Shown: positions 35,701 to 47,800 of the stretch, one piece after another
Position numbering within the stretch: position 1 is the stretch's first letter
How the letters are laid out: every line of letters begins with the position of its first letter
Assembly (NCBI GenBank): GCA_031213475.1
Contig: JARUPZ010000002.1
Span: 1,054,001 to 1,118,000, forward strand
Reading direction: 5' to 3'
Origin: Nereocystis luetkeana
Lineage: Eukaryota > Sar > Phaeophyceae > Laminariales > Laminariaceae
DNA: 64,000 nt
Made by a program: the position numbers and the translations under genes
Notes under the pieces: generated by a model
Database searches by the model: none
Told to the model about the DNA's origin: nothing
Seen by the model: the letters and a program-made list of their open reading frames with translations, nothing else

Positions 35701-36931
35701 CTGTGCTGCTCTGGCCAACACCGAAGCCAAGTTCTAGGCAGGCTCATGTACTGCTGTACACCAGTACTCGCCGTAATTGAAACGAAAAAAAGTACGACAC
35801 TCGTACCTGTTTGTTGTCAACAGAGCATTCATTAATGGTACATATAAACTTGGTATAAATAGCAGTAGGATTGAACGTTGCTGCCACGAATCTTCACTCT
35901 CTTGAACATTGAACATCTGGGACGCATGTTACCTATTTATGCAACTGCTGTATAGTGCCCGTACCGAGTACTCGTACCGGGATGTAGTATTAATAGTATT
36001 ATTAATAGTATTAATAGAAGCGTCCTACAGACAACATCATGCATTCTTGCTCACTGTCGAAAGTACTTGCTATTACGATAGCATACTTGGGTATAAAGGT
36101 CATTTGCATGGGAAACCCAGCCTTGCCTCAAGAATAAAGGAATTAAATTACGAGTATCGCTCGCCTCAGATCCCAAGTTCAAGGTTACCTGCGTGCACTG
36201 CACCGGGGGGCGATTGATAACGCCACCATAATGGTAGACCTAGAATGTACGTGCTATTGATAAAGCCAGGCAGAAGACCCGCACGAGTACACGAGGTATA
36301 CGAGTACGTGGTGATAATTTTCGTCACAAGACGTCAGAGAAGAGAAAGGCGGCCAATTTACTCCTGGTACCGCTGTAGTTCCCCCCCCACCGACCAGTAC
36401 CACGAATTCAGGCCCATGCTCTGGTACGCTGCGCTGATGTGTCACCAAAAAAGCCACCAGCTCGCCGTTCCAAAGGTACTGGGGCTGCTAGCACCCGCTG
36501 CGTTGTGTGTTTCGTGTGCATTGGTGCCGAGATGCGGAGCATAGCATTGTCAGGGTACACCAAGGAAGAACAGATACTGCTGTCTCCCGTGTCGCACATG
36601 GGATAGACTCTGTACGTATTGGTCCCAAGGTCCACAGTCCAAAGCTCCCCGTACTCTACGGTTCCGCTACATCATGTCACGAAAATAACATGTCGAACTC
36701 GGGGCGAGAAAACGCCAGCAAGCAGACGGATAACACACACACCTCACGGTTGAGCCCGAAGTCCCACAGCTTCATCTGCAAGCCGCTTGTTCTCCTCGTC
36801 GCTGCAGAAGAAGTCGGCGCAGATTGCCTGAGGTGGCATCGAGCTCCAACTGGCGCAACGAAGCAAGCCTTCTGGGATGTCGAAGTGGCTGTCGCAGTTG
36901 TCGCGACAAGCGCAAGAGCTGCTACCTTCAT
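29716..36931 (-). CDS. plastid-targeted lysine-rich protein of unknown function, 6 exons
   Basis: Exons on the minus strand: 36931-36743, 33795-33728, 32909-32843, 31881-31783, 31088-30963, 29901-29716; every junction is GT-AG and keeps frame, giving 244 residues. The N-terminus (MKVAALALVATTATATSTSQ) is a signal peptide followed by KACFVAP, the motif that marks import into plastids of red secondary origin; a basic, Ser/Thr-rich transit region follows. The mature part runs KLWDFGLNRE, VDANWKAQQEMLKRR, a charged helix, NKWAWQNKRGSEDPLVAWKK, then two FGVGG repeats in a Gly-rich segment, RFDLRLPYADQGYVDPDE, and a Lys/Pro/Ala tail ending KKKGWW. No membrane segment. I recognise no named family. 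A 24-base candidate exon at about 32310-32333 would also keep frame but reads poorly, so it is left out. Confidence 0.82.
30470..30720. repeat. TACCGC-rich simple repeat
   Basis: Degenerate hexamer-like array (TACCGC, TACCGT, TACCGA, TATTAC) in the last intron of the plastid protein 1 gene. Confidence 0.75.
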
Positions 36932-37247
36932 ATTGCACGAAGTCTAGGGCTAGCCTGTATATGGGGCTGGCTATTTCAAGTTGTGGTGAGGACTACAAGC
37001 GTAGCTGGGTACAACTGCTGCCCGCGTAGTTGTATGTGGAAGGTGTGCTATCGTGGTGCAATCGCTTACGTAAGACAACAAAAGGGGTTCAAGGTACATC
37101 TGAGGCTTTTTCTTGTCGGGGACAGCTGAGCACGAAAAATGAAAAAAAGTGAAAACTCGCCGCATCTTTCAGCAAGCAGCTGTAGCCACCCCTGTTCCCC
37201 TGTTGTTGCACAGCTCTGCGCTGCTGCAGCTCAAGGCAGGCAGAGCC
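36932..37247. promoter_or_regulatory. shared divergent promoter region
   Basis: 316 bp separate the ATG of the minus-strand plastid protein gene from the chosen ATG of tRNase Z on the plus strand, so both promoters and leaders lie here or overlap. A weak TATA-like TGTATATGG lies near 36955; no other element is clear. Confidence 0.6.
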
Positions 37248-39355
37248 ATGAACACTGGTCGTATCCATAGCTATTGCCAGGTGAGTCAATTGTTGCAACA
37301 ACAGCTGCCTATGTATACCGTAGCTTCCCTCTCTGCACGACAACCGGGACTCTTTGGTGTGCCAAAGAAACAGACAGCAGTATGTTGGTTGCGCTTTTCC
37401 CACCGAACGTGAACCCAGGTTTTGGGGACAGGAGACGATGGCAGCAGCCCGTGCCTTCTGGTCTCCGTCGAGCGAGCTCCAAGGTATGGTGGAGCCGATC
37501 CGACGGAGAACAAGATCCTGAGACGATATCTATTCAACGTGGGAGAAGGAACCCAGGTGTGAAGCGATAACTCCGACGACTGACTATTGTATTCCCAAGC
37601 GCTGTCTGAGTGGCCAACAAGTCAAAAAGCCTGTACGACGGTCACATGATGACCAAACCCCTTGCCGATCTCTCGCCCCGCACTCCAGCAGCTACACCGC
37701 GTTCCATGGTTGAGTTGCGCCTGACGATCACGATGTATCTTTGAGCTAACAGCTACCCTGGTTTCGACTCTATCTCGTGAACGTGTTCAGCGGTTTTGCG
37801 GAGAAGCGAGCGTGAAGCTGGCGAAAGTGGACAAGCTATTCTTGACGGGGACGGGGGCGGAGGAGCACGCGGGACTGTCAGGTTTAATCCTCACTCTGTC
37901 TGCTCTGGGATCGCCCGTGCTGGAGGTATTTGGCCCAACAGGAGTCGACAAACTCGTGGTAAGAGAATTAGGACTTCGCAACGTGTGTAGCAGCAGTGTC
38001 TCCAGCTGCCAGAGATAGTAGGACCTATATTATATTGAGGCCTTGAACTTCAACACGTTGTTTCCTGTAAGTAGGCGTCCAAGGCCGGCCCGACTATTAA
38101 AAAAATATACCAGGTACCTGGTACATACCTGGGGTCTGGGGTAGTATATATTTTCGTTTATGATACTCGTACATACCTGATCCTATCAATAGTGCAATTG
38201 AACGTACTCGTCGTAAAAGGTAAGAACATCCCAAAGGTCGTCAGTGTACCGTGTACCAGTACCAGTGATACCAGCCATTTCAGCCCCTGGCACTCTTGGC
38301 ACTTACGAGTTCTCAGTCATTTCAGCTCCCCGTACCTCCGATGCATCGGCTGGCGAAAACGAAAGCGCGAAGACCACATTCTATCCTATGCTAGCGCGCT
38401 TCTCACGACAAACTCTGAGAGCGTTGAGACGACGGTACTCAGACGTAAGCTCTTGTTTGCGGGCTTTGTGACACGCATGGGAGAGGAGCGTCTGCCGAAG
38501 AGGGCGATGTTTGGGGAGATGGTTGGGGGCAAGGGTTACTCCGGAGGACAGGAGTGGGACTGGATGAGGTACCTTGAAGAGGACTTCAAGGAGTTCGGCA
38601 TCAAGCTCGAAGGGTGGCGCGAGGCAGCACAGAAAGACGGCAGATGGTTCCGACGGGTCGAGGAAGGGGCGGAGGCCTTCATGCGGAAATGGCATAAATA
38701 TGAGAAGGAGGCATCGGCAGAACGGCATAGGATAGCTGCAACTGCAACCACGACCACAACCGTTGACGCCAACGCGCGTGCGCAAAATGGCAGGGAAGAG
38801 GGGGGGGGCGAAAGGGGGACGAGGGGGAATGGGGGGGGAAAGGGGGGGAGGCGGTCTGCCCAACAGACTGAAGCCTGGTTATGGCCATCATCGTCATGAT
38901 GCACTCCCTTCTTTGGGACCCAAGTAACTAGCATGGTGCCACCTGGGCAACTTTTGCGTGTCTGTATGCTCCAGTGCCTGCCTTTCGTATTTTATTTCCC
39001 CCCCGCCCGTGTTTGCCCCTTTTTGTCCCTTCTTTTTTATTTTTATATTTCTTGCTTTCCCGTTTGTACCTCTTTGTGTCTCTGTTTGTATGTTCCGTTT
39101 TGCTTTTTTGCGTTTAGCTACGAGTATCTGCTTTTGTTTTTGTTTTTTTGCTTCGCTTCATTTTTTTTTAGTGGTTTGTCTGCCAGTCTCCTTTTTGCTC
39201 CCCTGGTGTCCTTAGTGGTGGAATGCGTATGCTTGTTTTTTCGTTTTTGCCTCTGTTTTATTACCGAGGTATTTCTTCCACTCCAGAGTTATTGGAGCCT
39301 GTCCTGCGACCACGGACTGCACTGTATTGTGGCGATGAGTTAATGTGAGAACAGC

Positions 39356-39417
<62 letters not shown>

Positions 39418-42400
39418 CCCTGAGAACTCGCGAGGACCCAGTCATTTCAGCTCATGATACACTGGAGACTCGCGAGGACTCAGTCATTTCAGCTTCCGGT
39501 ACCCTGGGGACTCGCGTGGACTCAGTCATTTCGGCTTCTGGTACCCTGGGGACTCGCGAGGATTCAGTTATTTCAGCTTCTGGTACCCTATAGGGGCTCA
39601 GTACTTAAAAATGGCTCGGACTCGCGAGTCAATGACTGAGTCCCGATGACTGGTACCGGCACTCTGACGATATTTTGCATTTTTTTTCAAGGGCGTCAAG
39701 GAAAGACCTGGTACACAAAATTTTGTATTTGCTTTTTGTTTAACCCTCTGGCTCGGTACTCGCGAGGACTCAGTCTTTCCAGCTTTTGTTACCCTCGCCA
39801 CTCACGAGGACTCAGTCATTTCAGCTTCTGGTGCCCTAGGAACTCGCGAGGACTCAGTCAATATCAGCGTCTGGTACCCTGGAAACTCGCGAGGACTCAG
39901 TTGTTTCAACCTCTGGTACACTGGGGACTCGCGAGGGCTCAGTCAATTCAGCTTCTATTGGTAGTACCCTGGGGATTCGCGAGGACTCAGTCATTTTCAG
40001 TTTCTGGCACCCTGAGGATTCAGCGCTTCCACATGGCTCGGACTCGCGACTCATTGACTGAGCCCCAATGACTGGTACTAGAACTCTGACGAGCTTTGGA
40101 TCGTTCGTACTCGTGAATATCGTACCTGGTACCTGATATACACTGGTACATATCTGGTACGTGATTTACATTGCCTCGATTTCCTGTGCAACTCGTAAAT
40201 TCGTAGTGGTTTTTAATGGTTTTACCTCATGCCTGACATCTCTCCCTCTACCGTTCGCAGTGATCGTATCTATCATTTTTTTGTCTCTGTCCATCCCTCT
40301 TCATCTCTGTATATCTCCCTCTCATTCTCCACCATACTGTTGTGCTCGCCTTGCCCCTGTGATTTCTGCATCCAACTGTACACCTACATCCCACCCCCTC
40401 CCTCTCTCTGCACGGTCTTCCGATGTGACCCTCCCCCCCCCCTGCAGGAAGGTCTCCAAGCGTTTGGCCCCAGAGCCGGCAGATGCCCCGCAGTTTCAGC
40501 CATGCCCCTCCCGCTAGGACACGGTGAGCGCGTAAATCCTCTCAGAGGAGGGGATTAACCTCTTTGGGACTACCCAGGGGAAAAACATATCAAAACAACA
40601 TCGGCCACATGAAGCGCCCCGGGCTGCTAGACTAGGGGACGTCCCCGAAACGTAACGTCAGGGGCTTCCTGGTATACGAGACGCGTGTAGCGTGTTGATA
40701 CCCGTACTGCTGCGCGCTGTTCCTGCTCTAGACGAGAGGTCAGGTCAAACTCCTCGTTTTTTGGTCGATGTACTCGGGTTCCAATAAGGTTTTAGGAATG
40801 GATGTGACGTCCACACCCTATCTTGCACTATTTAGGCTGGATTTTATTTTGCCTTCTTGGTTGCTGATCCATTTGTTGTTGGCGCTGTGTACCTCGCTGC
40901 CGTCGGCTGCCCAGGGGAGTCACAGTGCAGCTACGTGCTTGGCGATGAACATTTGGAGGTCAGATGCGGCGTGGTGGACCCGTCCAGGCGGGGCGCGTCG
41001 ATTGCATTGGAAGTCGATTCTTCTTCAGACGATTCAGACGGCTCAGACGACTCCAGTTCCAGCAGCGAGGATAGTAGTGATGTCAGCAGTGATGATAGTA
41101 CCGGCAGCAGCTCTAGCGAAGAAGATGATGAAAGTAGCAGCAGCAAAAGCAGCAGCAGTGGCGGCGGCAGAAAAAGGAGTGCCCAAGATGGTACCCACAA
41201 GGAAACCGGCGAAGAGAACGCCCCAGCAGCTCGCGAAGGCCCCGGCCCGATCATCCTGGAGCCTATTCCCGCAGGAACAGATTACCGGCTTGATGTAGAC
41301 AGAGGGGCCGGCTGCGTCACCCCTAAGAGGGACACCAAAAGCGCGCCGAATCGAATTGACGTAGACCTCACGGACACTACGCCGAAAAAAAGTCAAACAC
41401 AAACGTCGCCTGTGAATCTGGCCGGCACATCATGCAGCGAGAAGCGGCAGAATGCAACAACGGCTACGCCGAGCGGAACCAAGCCAATGCAGACACCGGT
41501 TAAGCGACAAGGCAATACCAGCATAGGTTCGGAAGCGGACCGTTCGGAGGACGTGACGGCTCGTCAACCGGCTGTCCCTGCAGGGATTCCTGCTCGAGGG
41601 CCTGTCGTGATTTACCGTTGCAGGGTGCTGCATGACGAGGGCTCGATATTCCTCGTCATCTCGTGCCCAAATACTGGGTATGTCTCGGCCGTCAGGAATC
41701 ACGCGATTGTCAAAGGTGCCCGGCGGGACAATAGGTGAGTTTTTCATTGCCCCTAAGTTTAGCTGTGTTCAAAGCCGCTTGAGGCGCTCGGCTTTGCCCT
41801 ACTCGTCATTTTTGTGACGCATTTTTAACCCAGTTTTGATTTGCCTCAACGTTTGTGAGATGTATGTGCACCAAGTGACCGCCGATTGCCAGCGGGCCGC
41901 TGGCTGAGCTCTTTAGCCTTCTACAGTTAATAATATCGTTAAGGGCACCGTTCATGTTGCCGGAATCAGCCGTGTCACAGCCCCACCTTGTACATTACAA
42001 AGAAGACAAACGTTTATGAACACTGCGCAGTCTCTGAGCGTTACCTGCACTCGCCCTTCCCTCTCCGCCCTCTCTCCTTCCTTTCACAGCGTCCTTTTCG
42101 TCATTCACTTTGCTCCGGAGGACGTTGTGGAGCACCCGGCGTATGCCCCGCTGCTAGCGCTGAGGGGCACCCACGTTGCTCTTGGGTACGGACGTCGAGG
42201 CCGGGAGCGAGGGGCGGGGGGGCTGCAATACCGCAAGCTGGCGGAGCGGTCCGTCCAGCTCAACTTCGTCGCCCCACAGGCCTTCCCACTGCACTCCGCC
42301 CTGCTGAATGTGGGGGAAGTCAAGGACGCGTCAGACGAGAAACCGGCGGAGGTGGACGAGGGTGGCCGCGAAATGGGCCCGGTTATCGGGAAGACGCTGT

Positions 42401-43992
42401 TGAAGACAGTGCTTCTCCCAGCGTCGGCGCGCGGGATCGATTCCTCTGCGGTACGCCCTCCTGTGGCGATTGGCGAGATACTCGAGGACATCGAGAGCAG
42501 GGTGGAGGAGGCGGGACTGACAGCCGAAAGGGATCGTATCGTGGCGAAACTTCGAGCTGCGCACGGACTGCCGCCGATCGTCATCACACCAAAGGAACGG
42601 CCAGTTGCACAGTTATCAGAACCGGGAGCAACCGATGCCGGAGAGCTCAACGATGACACAGCCGCACCCTCGGAGGAAGCGGCGTCAACGACGCGCACCT
42701 GCCCCGAAGAGTGTGCTCCGTCGGGAGCCAATGCGTTCCCAGGTAGCCCACCTGTGTCTGCGTTGCCGCGACCGCCACCGCCGCCGCCACCGCCGCCACC
42801 ACCGCCACCGCATCTGGTGTACGGCGACCCGCCCTTTAAGCGAGCAAGGACAAACGCCGATGCTTTTTCAGGACCACACGGCATACCAAACTTCCATCCA
42901 CCACCGCCGCTGCCGCCACCACCACCTGGAATAAACGGCAACAACATAAGGCCACGAATGCCCCGCGGCTCCTTGTTCAGCGGTGGGGGGTTGGCCGGCG
43001 CGGAAGTGTTTTTCCTCGGGACGGGAAGCGCAGCGCCGACTAAAAACAGAGGTTGCAGCGGGATCCTTCTGCGAATCCCTCAAGCGGGAGTTGTTAGAGA
43101 CGGCGTTGCGGAGGGGAAGCCGCTACGCCTGTTGATCGACGCCGGGGAAGGGACTCTCGGACACCTGGAGAGGCAATTCGGGCGTGAGGGAGCGCTCGAA
43201 GAAATTCGGGGGCTCGACTGCGTATGGATATCGCACAAGCACGCGGACCACCACACGGGGTTGTTCCGCCTCATCGCAGAGCACCACCGGGCGCGCATGG
43301 CATCGGGCTCGATGGGAGGGCCGCGCCAATCAGAGGCGGGAAGCCCGCTGATGGTTGTTGCACCAAGCGCCGTGCTTACTTTCGTGGCAAAGTGCAGAGA
43401 ATTCTCGGGCGAGCGAATAACGTACCGAGCGGTTCACTGCAGGGACATCGAACGGAACAACTTCTGGCGTGGCGGTAGCGGTGGTGGCAGCAGCAGACAG
43501 GGGGGCAGGCAGGGGGCGTCGATGCTGCTGGACGGAATGAGGTCGGTACCCGTCATCCACTGCAGGGAGGCATACGGCCTCGTCGTGCAATTGTGGCCGG
43601 ACGGCGCCAAGGTGGTGTACAGCGGGGACACAAGGCCTTGCCAACGCCTGGTGAGCGCTGGAGCCCAGGCTGCGCTCCTCATCCACGAGGCCACATTCGA
43701 CGACTCGATGAAGCAGGACGCAGTGTCGAAGTTCCACTGCACCACCTCGGAGGCACTAGAGATAGGGGGGCGTATGCAAGCTCAGGAAGTTGTGCTCACC
43801 CACTTTTCGCAGAGGTACCCGCGCGTGCCCGTGCTAGACCCCGACCGAGCGCAGCACTTCTGCGTTGCTTTTGACGGCATGGTTCTCAACAGCGCCACGG
43901 TGGGAGTCCTTCCCGCCGCGGCGAGTCTTCTGAGCCAGGTTTTGCAGCCGAAAGCGGAAGAGGAGGATGCCCAAGAAATAGCACTTGCTTAG
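37248..43992 (+). CDS. ELAC2: long-form tRNase Z (ELAC2 type), 6 exons
   Basis: Endonuclease that removes 3' trailers from precursor tRNAs. Exons: 37248-37280, 37419-37556, 37791-37958, 40448-40523, 40915-41734, 42090-43992; phases agree, giving 1,045 residues. The amino half is the inactive metallo-beta-lactamase copy (VLGTGDDGSSPCLL, RRYLFNVGEGTQRF, LFLTGTGAEEHAGLSGLILT). A Ser/Asp/Glu-rich insert lies in exon 5. The catalytic half opens with FLGTGSAAPTKNRGCSGILL, has the zinc motif HKHADH at about 794-799, then VVYSGDTRPC, LIHEATFDD and VVLTHFSQRYP. A polyproline linker (42770-42830 and 42895-42930) separates the halves. Human ELAC2 is 826 residues, so this one is long. The ATG at 37248 is the first in frame, but the frame is open back to 37143 without ATG; an upstream exon encoding a targeting signal is possible. 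Exon 4 is the least certain. Confidence 0.92.
38340..39418 (+). mobile_element. 5'-truncated LINE (family B) in tRNase Z intron 3
   Basis: Carries the C-terminal part of a LINE ORF related to family A (compare LSYASALLTTNSESVETTVL here with LSYAKALKMTRCESIETTI in L1), a G-rich then T-rich 3' region, and a perfect (CAA)n tail at 39353-39418. Its 3' end matches the nested fragment at 7008-7277. It lies inside a minisatellite, with the CAGTCATTTCAGC unit present just upstream (38312) and again downstream (39440). Confidence 0.8.
39425..40090. repeat. about 42-bp minisatellite in tRNase Z intron 3
   Basis: Units of the type ACTCGCGAGGACTCAG, TCATTTCAGCTTCTGG, TACCCTGGGG are repeated about four times at 39425-39595 and about six times at 39755-40020. 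Each block ends with the same 60-bp unique-looking segment (ATGGCTCGGACTCGCGA to CTCTGACGA), so there is a higher-order duplication. Not CRISPR: there are no unique spacers and the setting is eukaryotic. Confidence 0.85.
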
Positions 43993-44820
43993 CCACGTAT
44001 TTGTATGCACGCCTGCCGCTTTTAAGAAGGGCCACACGAAGGAAATAATCGGAGTTCGGAGTATTTCATAAACTGGCTCCTTGGTGTGACGATAATGCAT
44101 TTTCCATGCGGTTGCGGCGCGTTCTGTCTGCTATATAGCAATAGCTGCGTGCGCCCGCCAGTGCCCCGGCCGGAGTGGGGTCTTCACAATGAGAGGGACA
44201 TCAACGTACAAACTCAAACTTTTATCATCGACACACTTAAATCTGGTGCGTAGTAGATCGTGTCCTGCGGCCCAATCTCTGGAGTGATAGCGCGTAGGAC
44301 GACTGACGGCGAATTCATTCACCAAAGTACTGCTGTACACCAATCGACTATGGACACTCGGAATTTGGACAATATGAAAAATTGACCTCGCTGTTGAACA
44401 CGACAAACACTTCAGGGCATTTGCCCAGATCGCAGTTTTTTGCGCTTCCGTCGATTGATGGTCTCTTCGTAGTTATTTAATTCACTGCTGTAGAGCATCG
44501 GCGGCAGGACTGCTTGACGTCGCATCTACATGATACCTGGTACGTGCCTGTCCATGTGAGTCAGAACCCCATACGGCGTGAAGTCTGAATTAGACAAGTT
44601 AAGGTTCTCTTAACTCCAATTCCCCACATCAAATGCAAAAACGAGACAGCTGCTGGAGGCGGCGTAAAACTTGGCCAATAAGAGAGATCTTCCATGTTGC
44701 TTTCGCGACATTCACACGAAGGTACTTCAAACAACCAAAAGTGTTATGTGACTCTTTTAGTACGGCCTGGTGGTACCAAAAAAATCTCCGCTGTACGCAG
44801 AAGTGTTCAGCAGCAGCGGA
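43993..44820. other. intergenic between convergent genes
   Basis: 828 bp between the stop codons of tRNase Z (+) and plastid protein 2 (-), expected to hold both 3' ends. I see no gene, RNA or repeat that I can name. Confidence 0.6.
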
Positions 44821-47800
44821 TCATTGCAAGTACAACCTCCGAATAGCTGCTGCCTCCGCGTAGACGGCCTTCATTTTGTCGAAGTGATCCTGTGGCATGT
44901 TCGTTCGCAACGCGAACCCGAAGTCGTTTCCGAGATACTCTATGCCCTCTTCCACGAACTTGACGAACTCATCTAGCTCCTCCAATTTGGTAAACGTGTG
45001 CTGCAGAAAATTCTTGCGTTCTCCCGCGTCTTCAATCTGTAGCGCCCGTGCTAGCGTGCGAACCTCCGGTCGTGACCTGTCGAGTTTGAGGATGCACACA
45101 CAAGGGGGCGGGGAAGATACATGATGCGGCAATACAAACAACAACAAAAATCACTGAAATGTTGTCAACCTTTTCATCTTCCTATGAATACGAGACATTA
45201 CCTGGAAAATATCGTAATTTTTTCTCTACATACAATATGTCTTTCTCTTCGTTATTTACTAGGAGAAACATGATATTACCGTTCTATTTATGGGCAAAGC
45301 GCTGAATTATCTGGCAGACGCAAGCAACAAGGGAAATATTGATAGTGTAGAGATCGAATTTCCCCTCGCCCTATACATCCGTTGGCGGAGCACTCGATTG
45401 AGCAGCAACATCACATATTGACGCCATGTGCCATGTGCCACTCAATACCTCTGGCACTCACTCAGTTTTCAACTCCGCCTGGATCCGATCTCGCACCATC
45501 TTGAGGACCTTCAGCAAACTCGATTGAGTGCCTCTGTTTGCCTGCGGAACCGCAACAACAAGTGGTCAGGTCAGCTCGAAGTTGGTCACGCCCAGACAAC
45601 GGTAGTGCCGTTTTTATTGTCGTGTTCTGGGCGTCAGCCGTCACGCGGAATGATTGGACCCTTCCATTGTACTATAATAGACCAGGCACACTGCCTTAGA
45701 GTTTTCCTTCATTGCCAGGCGCGGTGGCTGCTGTGCTAAAAAAAAAAAAACGACCGGCAGTCTATCGCCGGCACAGCAGTGAAATACCGCAAGCGATAAT
45801 TTGTATCAGGGAAAACGCGAGAAACGAGCCGTCCGGTAAATGTCAGCACGGTAAGTATGGGTTCTCTGTAGCTCTCGCTACGTGCGTTTGAACTCGCGCG
45901 GGTGGACACTTGTAACTGTCGTCAACTTTGTGCGCTGGTGGAAGCCATATCAAAACAAGTTTGTTCAGGATATTTTCGGAAGGACGGCGCGGATCTCCGG
46001 CTTCAGATTTTCCACCTCGAAAGCAAGGCAATAAGGAGTGTCCTATATATTAAGCGGTTGGATAAAGTAGCAACTCATACCAGGGTAACTTCTGTTGCTG
46101 TTACAGCTGCCGTTGACAAATCCCGTGCAGATTTGTACGGCAAGAGGCAATCCTTCGACTCGGTTGCGCGCAAGCCGCGACGCAAACCTACGACAGCAGT
46201 GTGTACGATTCCCCATATAGCGGTTCACCTCTGCAGTCACCAGGCTGGCGACGTACTCCGTCAGGTCGCTGTCCAACAGGTCCTCTTTCTGCAGGGTTTG
46301 AACGCAATCGTCCAGCTCCTCCGGGCCTTCCATCGCTGCGCTCAAGATGATCGACACCTGAGAAGCGGAGCAAACGAGCAGACCCACGAACCGCTGGTGG
46401 TGTCATCCCGTGCGCCGTCAAACATTTATCATGGGGCTAATGGGGCAGCACGGGCTACGAGCGTAGCAGAGTTATGGTTCTCAGGAACATTCCCCGAACT
46501 TGCCTCAGCGAAACCGTTACATTCCGACCCTATCGCCTGGGCACCTCTCGTGTTTCACCGACGGGTTCAGAGAGGAAGCACGTTACGACGAGAACAGAGG
46601 TGAATGAACGAACCAACGAACTCTGCCTTCGTTTTCAGGGTGTGTCCCCGTGCTCACCCTCTAATGTGCGGGTGTCATCGAGCGCGATCGAACCCGGCAC
46701 GTTTACGCATCATACGTACAGCCGGTGCAGCAGTCGAAACGTTGGGGTTTTCTTGCTGTCGCGTCGCGGTTTTAGTGTTTCAGGTTGCAGTACGCGACGA
46801 AGTGACGGTTCACTGACCCCTGCAAGTCCGCCCAGACGTCATATCGGGCGGATAACAGTTGAGCTACTGATAACTGATAGGCCTGTGTACCCTGCACAGC
46901 AGCAATAGTCCGGAGCCCCAAAGCTCTCGTGTCGTTGTCTCGTGACGTATGACTATTAATAGGACACGGGACAAAATACGACAGGTTTGTCCCAGGCAGG
47001 GTATTAATAAATAGTGGAAATGAGGCGCGACCCCAGTACCTGCAGCAGTCACAATCTGCGATGCATCATGCTGGGCGAATGCGGATTGTTGTGCTGAATC
47101 AACACGAAAGAAGATCTACGTACGCGGTTGTATGCATCCGTGACGTTTGGGTGAATTCCTATTGAAAACAAAAATCGTTAGCAGCAGCAGCAGACGTGGC
47201 GGTGGCAGCAACAGCAGCAGCAGCAGTAGGGCACACGAGGTCAGGGTCAGCGTCGCCGTACGCTCGGCTCGTCAGTCTAATCCCTGAATCCTTAGTAGAC
47301 GTACTCGACTATGTTGTGTTTCCTGGTTCCCCAACTCGAAACTCGGCAAAAATTGAAGACGAAAAATCTGCACCAGACATAAATGTGTCCAACAGAGAGA
47401 GCTTCTCGAGGCAGATGTCACAACTACTACTACTGTACGACATCTACAGCAGAGCTTCTCCGTCCCCTCGTCAGTAGGAGGGTGAGCCTGACAGTACCAC
47501 CTGCAGCATGTGCTAGGGACACAGCTCGAGCGTTGCTGTGGACAAGACACATTCTGCCTACTGTACAAGTAGTCGGAGAGTTGGGTTTCGTTCGGTAGAA
47601 CTAAAAAAAACAAAAAAAACGTCGTACGATATTTTACAGTTCTGTTCTTTTTTTAACCATGGTCCAGCCATGTACCTACACACGTTGTCGCACCTACGAG
47701 TAGCTCGACCAACTCTGAACGACTTATAATATTTCATTACTGCGTGTGCGTGCAGAGAGCCCGCCGGGACTGGCATTGGTGCCGTGTGCGCTGAGCGCGG

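Noticed and set aside
37143-37247. N-terminal extension of tRNase Z as a targeting peptide
   Set aside because: The frame is open and looks like a transit peptide, but contains no ATG; without transcript data I kept the start at 37248.
38192-38899. 235-codon open frame as a host exon of tRNase Z
   Set aside because: Matches the C-terminal region of a LINE and sits between a minisatellite and a CAA tail; tRNase Z reads across it by splicing from 37958 to 40448.
39425-40090. Regular direct repeats resembling a CRISPR array
   Set aside because: Units are contiguous without unique spacers, lie in a eukaryotic intron and are plainly a minisatellite.
42105-42947. 280-codon minus-strand open frame
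   Set aside because: Antisense shadow of the tRNase Z last exon; Gly-rich because it mirrors the polyproline linker.
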